The notes under the pieces are model-generated. The model made no database searches and was not told the DNA's origin. It worked only from the letters and a program-made list of their open reading frames with translations. Position numbers and translations under genes: made by a program. Of a DNA stretch of 64,000 nt, positions 61,207 to 64,000 are shown piece after piece (within the stretch, counting starts at the first letter, position 1; every line of letters starts with the position of its first letter). The DNA is from Saccharothrix sp. S26. GTDB taxonomy: Bacteria; Actinomycetota; Actinomycetes; Mycobacteriales; Pseudonocardiaceae. Location of the stretch: NCBI RefSeq assembly GCF_021390395.1, contig NZ_JAJUWT010000005.1, forward strand, positions 1-64,000, given 5' to 3'.

Positions 61207-61324
61207 AAAAAATAATGCTTGACTCGACTAAATCGATCACACATGCTCAACCGGCTGGCCCGCTCCCCTCCCCGGGTGGACGGGAGCAGGATTTGACCGG
61301 CGCGGAGCGACGACAGGACGGATC

Positions 61325-62668
61325 ATGGTGTCGGACACCGGGCGAACGACCGCACCCACCGCGACCTTGGTGTCCGACACCCTGCTGGACGCCGCCGCGC
61401 TGTACTTCGTGTCCTACGACGGCGTGGTGAACAACAACTCGTTCCAGCGGGAGGCGATCCTCACCCACGCCGGGTACCAGTACGCCACGTGGTACACCGG
61501 CAGCCGTCACGCGGTCGTGGCGCGCAGGCGGCTCGGCGGCGAGTGGGAGCACGTCGTGCTGCCGCACCGGTTGAGCGTGGACGACTCGCACAACGTGATC
61601 TCGCTCGGCGTCTGCCCGCACGACGGCACGCTGCACGTCGCGATGGACACGCACGACAACCCCGTGTTCTACGTGAAGTCGGTCGCCGGGCTCACCACGT
61701 CGCCGAGGGGCTGGGACTCCTCCGCGTTCGGCCCGGTGCAGCGGTCGTTGGACGGCGTGGAGCTGGGTGACGTGACCTACCCGCAGTTCGTCGTGACGCC
61801 CGAGGGCGACCTCCAGCTGAGCTACCGCACGGGGTGCTCCGGCAACGGCGTCAACGAGCTGGCCGAGTACCGCGACGGGGTGTGGACGCGGCTGGGCGCG
61901 TGGAGCTCCGCCGACGGCGACTACACCGGGCCGAACGGCGTCGTGTCCCGGACCCGCAACATGTACCTGCACGGCCTCGACTACGACCGGGACGGGCGGC
62001 TGCACGCCGCGTTCACCTGGCGCGAGGGCGACACCGGCGTGCTGTCCGCGCCCGGCGGCCTGGCCAACCACGACACGGGTTACGTCCACAGCGACGATCG
62101 CGGCCGGACCTGGCGCACGAGTGCGGGTGACGTCGTCGCCACCACGGGCGGCACGCCGGTGGGCATCTCCTCCCCCGGCGTCATCGTCGACCACCTGGGC
62201 CCCGACCACGCGCTCATGAACCAGGAGAGCCAGGCCGTCGACTCGACCGGCACACCCCACGTGGTGATCAGCTACGTGCCGGAGCGCCTCGTCCCCCGCG
62301 TCTCGGACTACGCCGCGCAGCGGGCACGACACGCCCGCACGTTCCACCTGACCCGGGTGGACGGCACGTGGACCAAGCGCGAGATCCCCGTCCCGCCGAA
62401 CAGCACCCAACGCACCCGCCTGGTCCTCGACCGCGCCGACAACGCCTACCTGGTGATGCCGCGCGGGCTGATCGTGGCGGCGAGCCGGGCGAGCGGGTGG
62501 ACCGACTGGACGACCGCGTTCACGCCGACGTCGCTGCACGCGTTCGGCGAGGTCAACGTCGACACGTCCCGGGTCGCCCTGGACGGCATCCTCTCCGTCC
62601 AGTACCAGCAGCTCTCGACGGGCACCACCCCGTCCCCGATCCGCGTGGCGGACTTCCTCCTCTCCTGA
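61325..62668 (+). CDS. BNR_4 beta-propeller protein, candidate intracellular glycan lyase
   Basis: 447 residues without signal peptide. YFVSYDGVVNNNSFQREAIL near the N-terminus, QYATWYTGSRHAVVARR, HNVISLGVCPHDGTLHVAMD and QEAQAV-like HALMNQESQAVD follow BNR_4 proteins, seven-bladed propellers. Related propellers include ulvan lyases (PL24/25) and, as I recall, rhamnose-alpha-1,4-glucuronate lyases (PL42). A lyase making unsaturated uronate would feed GH88, KduI, KduD and KdgK beside it; the catalytic residues cannot be named from sequence, so activity is inference. It shares its promoter region with kdgK. Confidence 0.72.
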   Translation: MVSDTGRTTAPTATLVSDTLLDAAALYFVSYDGVVNNNSFQREAILTHAGYQYATWYTGSRHAVVARRRLGGEWEHVVLPHRLSVDDSHNVISLGVCPHDGTLHVAMDTHDNPVFYVKSVAGLTTSPRGWDSSAFGPVQRSLDGVELGDVTYPQFVVTPEGDLQLSYRTGCSGNGVNELAEYRDGVWTRLGAWSSADGDYTGPNGVVSRTRNMYLHGLDYDRDGRLHAAFTWREGDTGVLSAPGGLANHDTGYVHSDDRGRTWRTSAGDVVATTGGTPVGISSPGVIVDHLGPDHALMNQESQAVDSTGTPHVVISYVPERLVPRVSDYAAQRARHARTFHLTRVDGTWTKREIPVPPNSTQRTRLVLDRADNAYLVMPRGLIVAASRASGWTDWTTAFTPTSLHAFGEVNVDTSRVALDGILSVQYQQLSTGTTPSPIRVADFLLS

Positions 62669-62793
62669 CGGCCCGTCGACCGCGCGTCCGACGGGGTGGA
62701 GCGTCCGAACGCGCTTGGCGGATCGCGGGCGGGTCGTGGTGGCCGGCTCTCGGCTCCGCGGGTTGTCGGGGGGTGCCAGCAACGTACCGTGCC

Positions 62794-64000
62794 ATGCCCC
62801 GGCTTGTTCCCCCTCTGCTGCGCGACCCGACGTTCCGCTGGTACTTCATCGCCCGGACCGCCTCCCACTTCGGTGACGGCCTGATCGGCATGGCGCTGGT
62901 GTTCGGCTCGTTGCGGCTCGGCGCGTCGCTGACCGAGGTCGGACTGGTGCTGCTCGTCGGCCGGCTGCCGGTGGTGGTGTTCACGCTCGTCGGCGGGGTG
63001 GTGGGCGACGTGGTGTCGCGCCGGGCCGTCATGCTCGCCGCCGACGTCGTCCGCTGCGCCTCCCAGGGCCTGACGGCCGCGCTGCTGATCACCGGCGCCG
63101 GGACGCTGTGGCACCTGGCCGCGTTGCAGGCGGTGGCGGGCGCGGCGAACGCCTTCTTCGCCCCCGCCGCGGCGGGCCTGGTCGTCGACGTGGTGCCCCA
63201 GGAGCAGCGAAGTCAGGCCAACGCGCTGGTCAACGCCGCCCAGAACGCCGCGACGCTCGTCGCCCCGGTGGTCTGCGCGGTGCTGGTGGAGACGGTCGGA
63301 GCGGGCGTGTCGTTCGCCGTGGACGCGGCCACGTTCGCGGTCAGCGCCGCCGCGCTCGTCGCGCTGAACGTCCCGGACAGGCCGGTGCCGCCACGGCCCC
63401 CGCTGCTCGACGCCGCACGGCAGGGGTGGCGCGACTTCCGCGGCCGCCCCTGGTTGCAGGCCATCACGATCCAGGTCGCCGTCATCAACGGCGCCTGCAT
63501 CTCCCCGTTCCTCGTCCTCGCCCCTGTCGTCGCCGACCAGCAGCTGGGTGGCGCTCTGGCCTGGGGTTTCATCGCCAACGGCTACGCCGTCGGCGCGTTG
63601 CTGGGCAGCGTCCTGGCCCTGCGCCGGCGACCCCGGCGCCCGCTGCTGGTGGCCGTGACCATCCCGGTCGCCCTGGCCCCGCTGCCGGCCCTGCTCGCCG
63701 CCGGCGCGCCGGTCCCGGTTCTCGTCGCGGCGGCCGTTCCCGCCGGAGCGCAGGCCGGCCTCTACGCCGTGCTCACCCAGACCGCGCGGCAGATCCACGT
63801 GCCCGCCGACCTGGTCGCCAGGGCCACCGGCCTCTCCACCGTCGTCGGCCTGGCCGCCGCGCCGCTGGGCATGGCCCTGGCCGGACCGGCGGCCGACCTC
63901 ATCGGCACGGACGCCGTGCTCCTCGCCGGCGCCGTGATCGCCGTGCTCAGCGCACCCCTGACGCTCGCCGTGCGCTCCGTCCGGCAACTCCCGGCCGAGC
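62794..64000 (+). CDS. MFS transporter (MFS_3/enterobactin-exporter-like), 3' end beyond window
   Basis: From ATG 62794 the frame MPRLVPPLLRDPTFRWYFIA is open to the window edge, 402 codons so far. The hydrophobic segments (GLVLLVGRLPVVVFTLVGGV, GDVVSRRAVMLAADVVRC) give MFS motif A and about eleven helices visible. The N-terminal FRWYFIARTASHFGDGL resembles MFS_3-type exporters. Nothing recognisable links it to the uronate locus; the 125-base gap upstream shows no clear operator. Confidence 0.85.
   Translation, partial: MPRLVPPLLRDPTFRWYFIARTASHFGDGLIGMALVFGSLRLGASLTEVGLVLLVGRLPVVVFTLVGGVVGDVVSRRAVMLAADVVRCASQGLTAALLITGAGTLWHLAALQAVAGAANAFFAPAAAGLVVDVVPQEQRSQANALVNAAQNAATLVAPVVCAVLVETVGAGVSFAVDAATFAVSAAALVALNVPDRPVPPRPPLLDAARQGWRDFRGRPWLQAITIQVAVINGACISPFLVLAPVVADQQLGGALAWGFIANGYAVGALLGSVLALRRRPRRPLLVAVTIPVALAPLPALLAAGAPVPVLVAAAVPAGAQAGLYAVLTQTARQIHVPADLVARATGLSTVVGLAAAPLGMALAGPAADLIGTDAVLLAGAVIAVLSAPLTLAVRSVRQLPAE

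Noticed and set aside
62446-63987. A 513-codon minus-strand frame at the right edge
   Set aside because: It covers an MFS gene that reads with normal membrane helices on the plus strand; the minus product is Gly/Arg/Gln low complexity.

Overview
The window is very GC-rich with strong third-position GC bias. It carries GTG starts, F420-type oxidoreductases, an ECF41 sigma factor, secreted multidomain glycosidases and LacI/DeoR-type sugar regulators. This points to a filamentous actinobacterium, most likely of the Pseudonocardiales (Saccharothrix / Actinosynnema / Lentzea type); that placement is inference. No rRNA, tRNA or CRISPR array was seen.

Layout. 1-5.7 kb: the 5' end of an IS982-like transposase, wrbA, and an ECF41 (SigJ-like) sigma factor followed by a methyltransferase, a carboxymuconolactone decarboxylase-like protein, an LLM oxidoreductase and an SDR. 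6.3-8.2 kb: an alpha/beta hydrolase, a STAS protein and gene remnants. 8.2-15.8 kb: a first plant-polysaccharide locus with a DUF2264 protein, a Tat-exported exo-rhamnogalacturonan lyase, a divergent LacI regulator with three matching operators, and a GH43-CBM42 enzyme. 15.8-17.1 kb: a 24-codon peptide gene overlapping a P450 gene, a probable P450-modified RiPP. 17-31 kb: accessory enzymes, transporters and regulators (MpaB-type oxygenase, Cmx-like exporter, CE2-like esterase, excalibur protein, APH-like kinase, APC permease, MFS/MarR pair, DeoR/MFS operon) with several decayed genes. 30.8-40.8 kb: a predicted conflict (immunity-like) island with a ruined DUF4062/NB-ARC/TPR gene, a SLATT-type membrane protein, a 1891-residue TPR-CHAT protease-like protein, and a divergent coupled pair (Cys-rich small protein plus membrane protein). 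40.9-42.5 kb: an atypical glutamyl-tRNA synthetase.

43-48.8 kb: GH43-CBM13, CBM42-GH43 and GH43-CBM42 secreted enzymes that share a TGTTAGCG-type palindrome with the enzyme at 14.4 kb. 48.8-62.7 kb: a complete uptake and uronate-breakdown locus. One six-gene operon encodes a DUF2264 protein, a solute-binding protein, two permeases, a DUF624 protein and a GH88 unsaturated uronidase. It is followed by KduD, KduI and KdgK, two paralogous regulators that join a DeoR helix-turn-helix to a LacI-type sensor domain, and a cytoplasmic BNR_4 propeller protein (candidate lyase). The window ends inside an MFS gene.

How it works together (inference): secreted GH43 enzymes and the rhamnogalacturonan lyase trim arabinan/arabinogalactan side chains and the pectin backbone. 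The ABC system imports uronate-bearing oligosaccharides. Cytoplasmic DUF2264, GH88 and probably the BNR_4 protein release unsaturated uronate, which KduI, KduD and KdgK take to 2-keto-3-deoxy-6-phosphogluconate. The transporter ATPase and the KDPG aldolase are not in the window.
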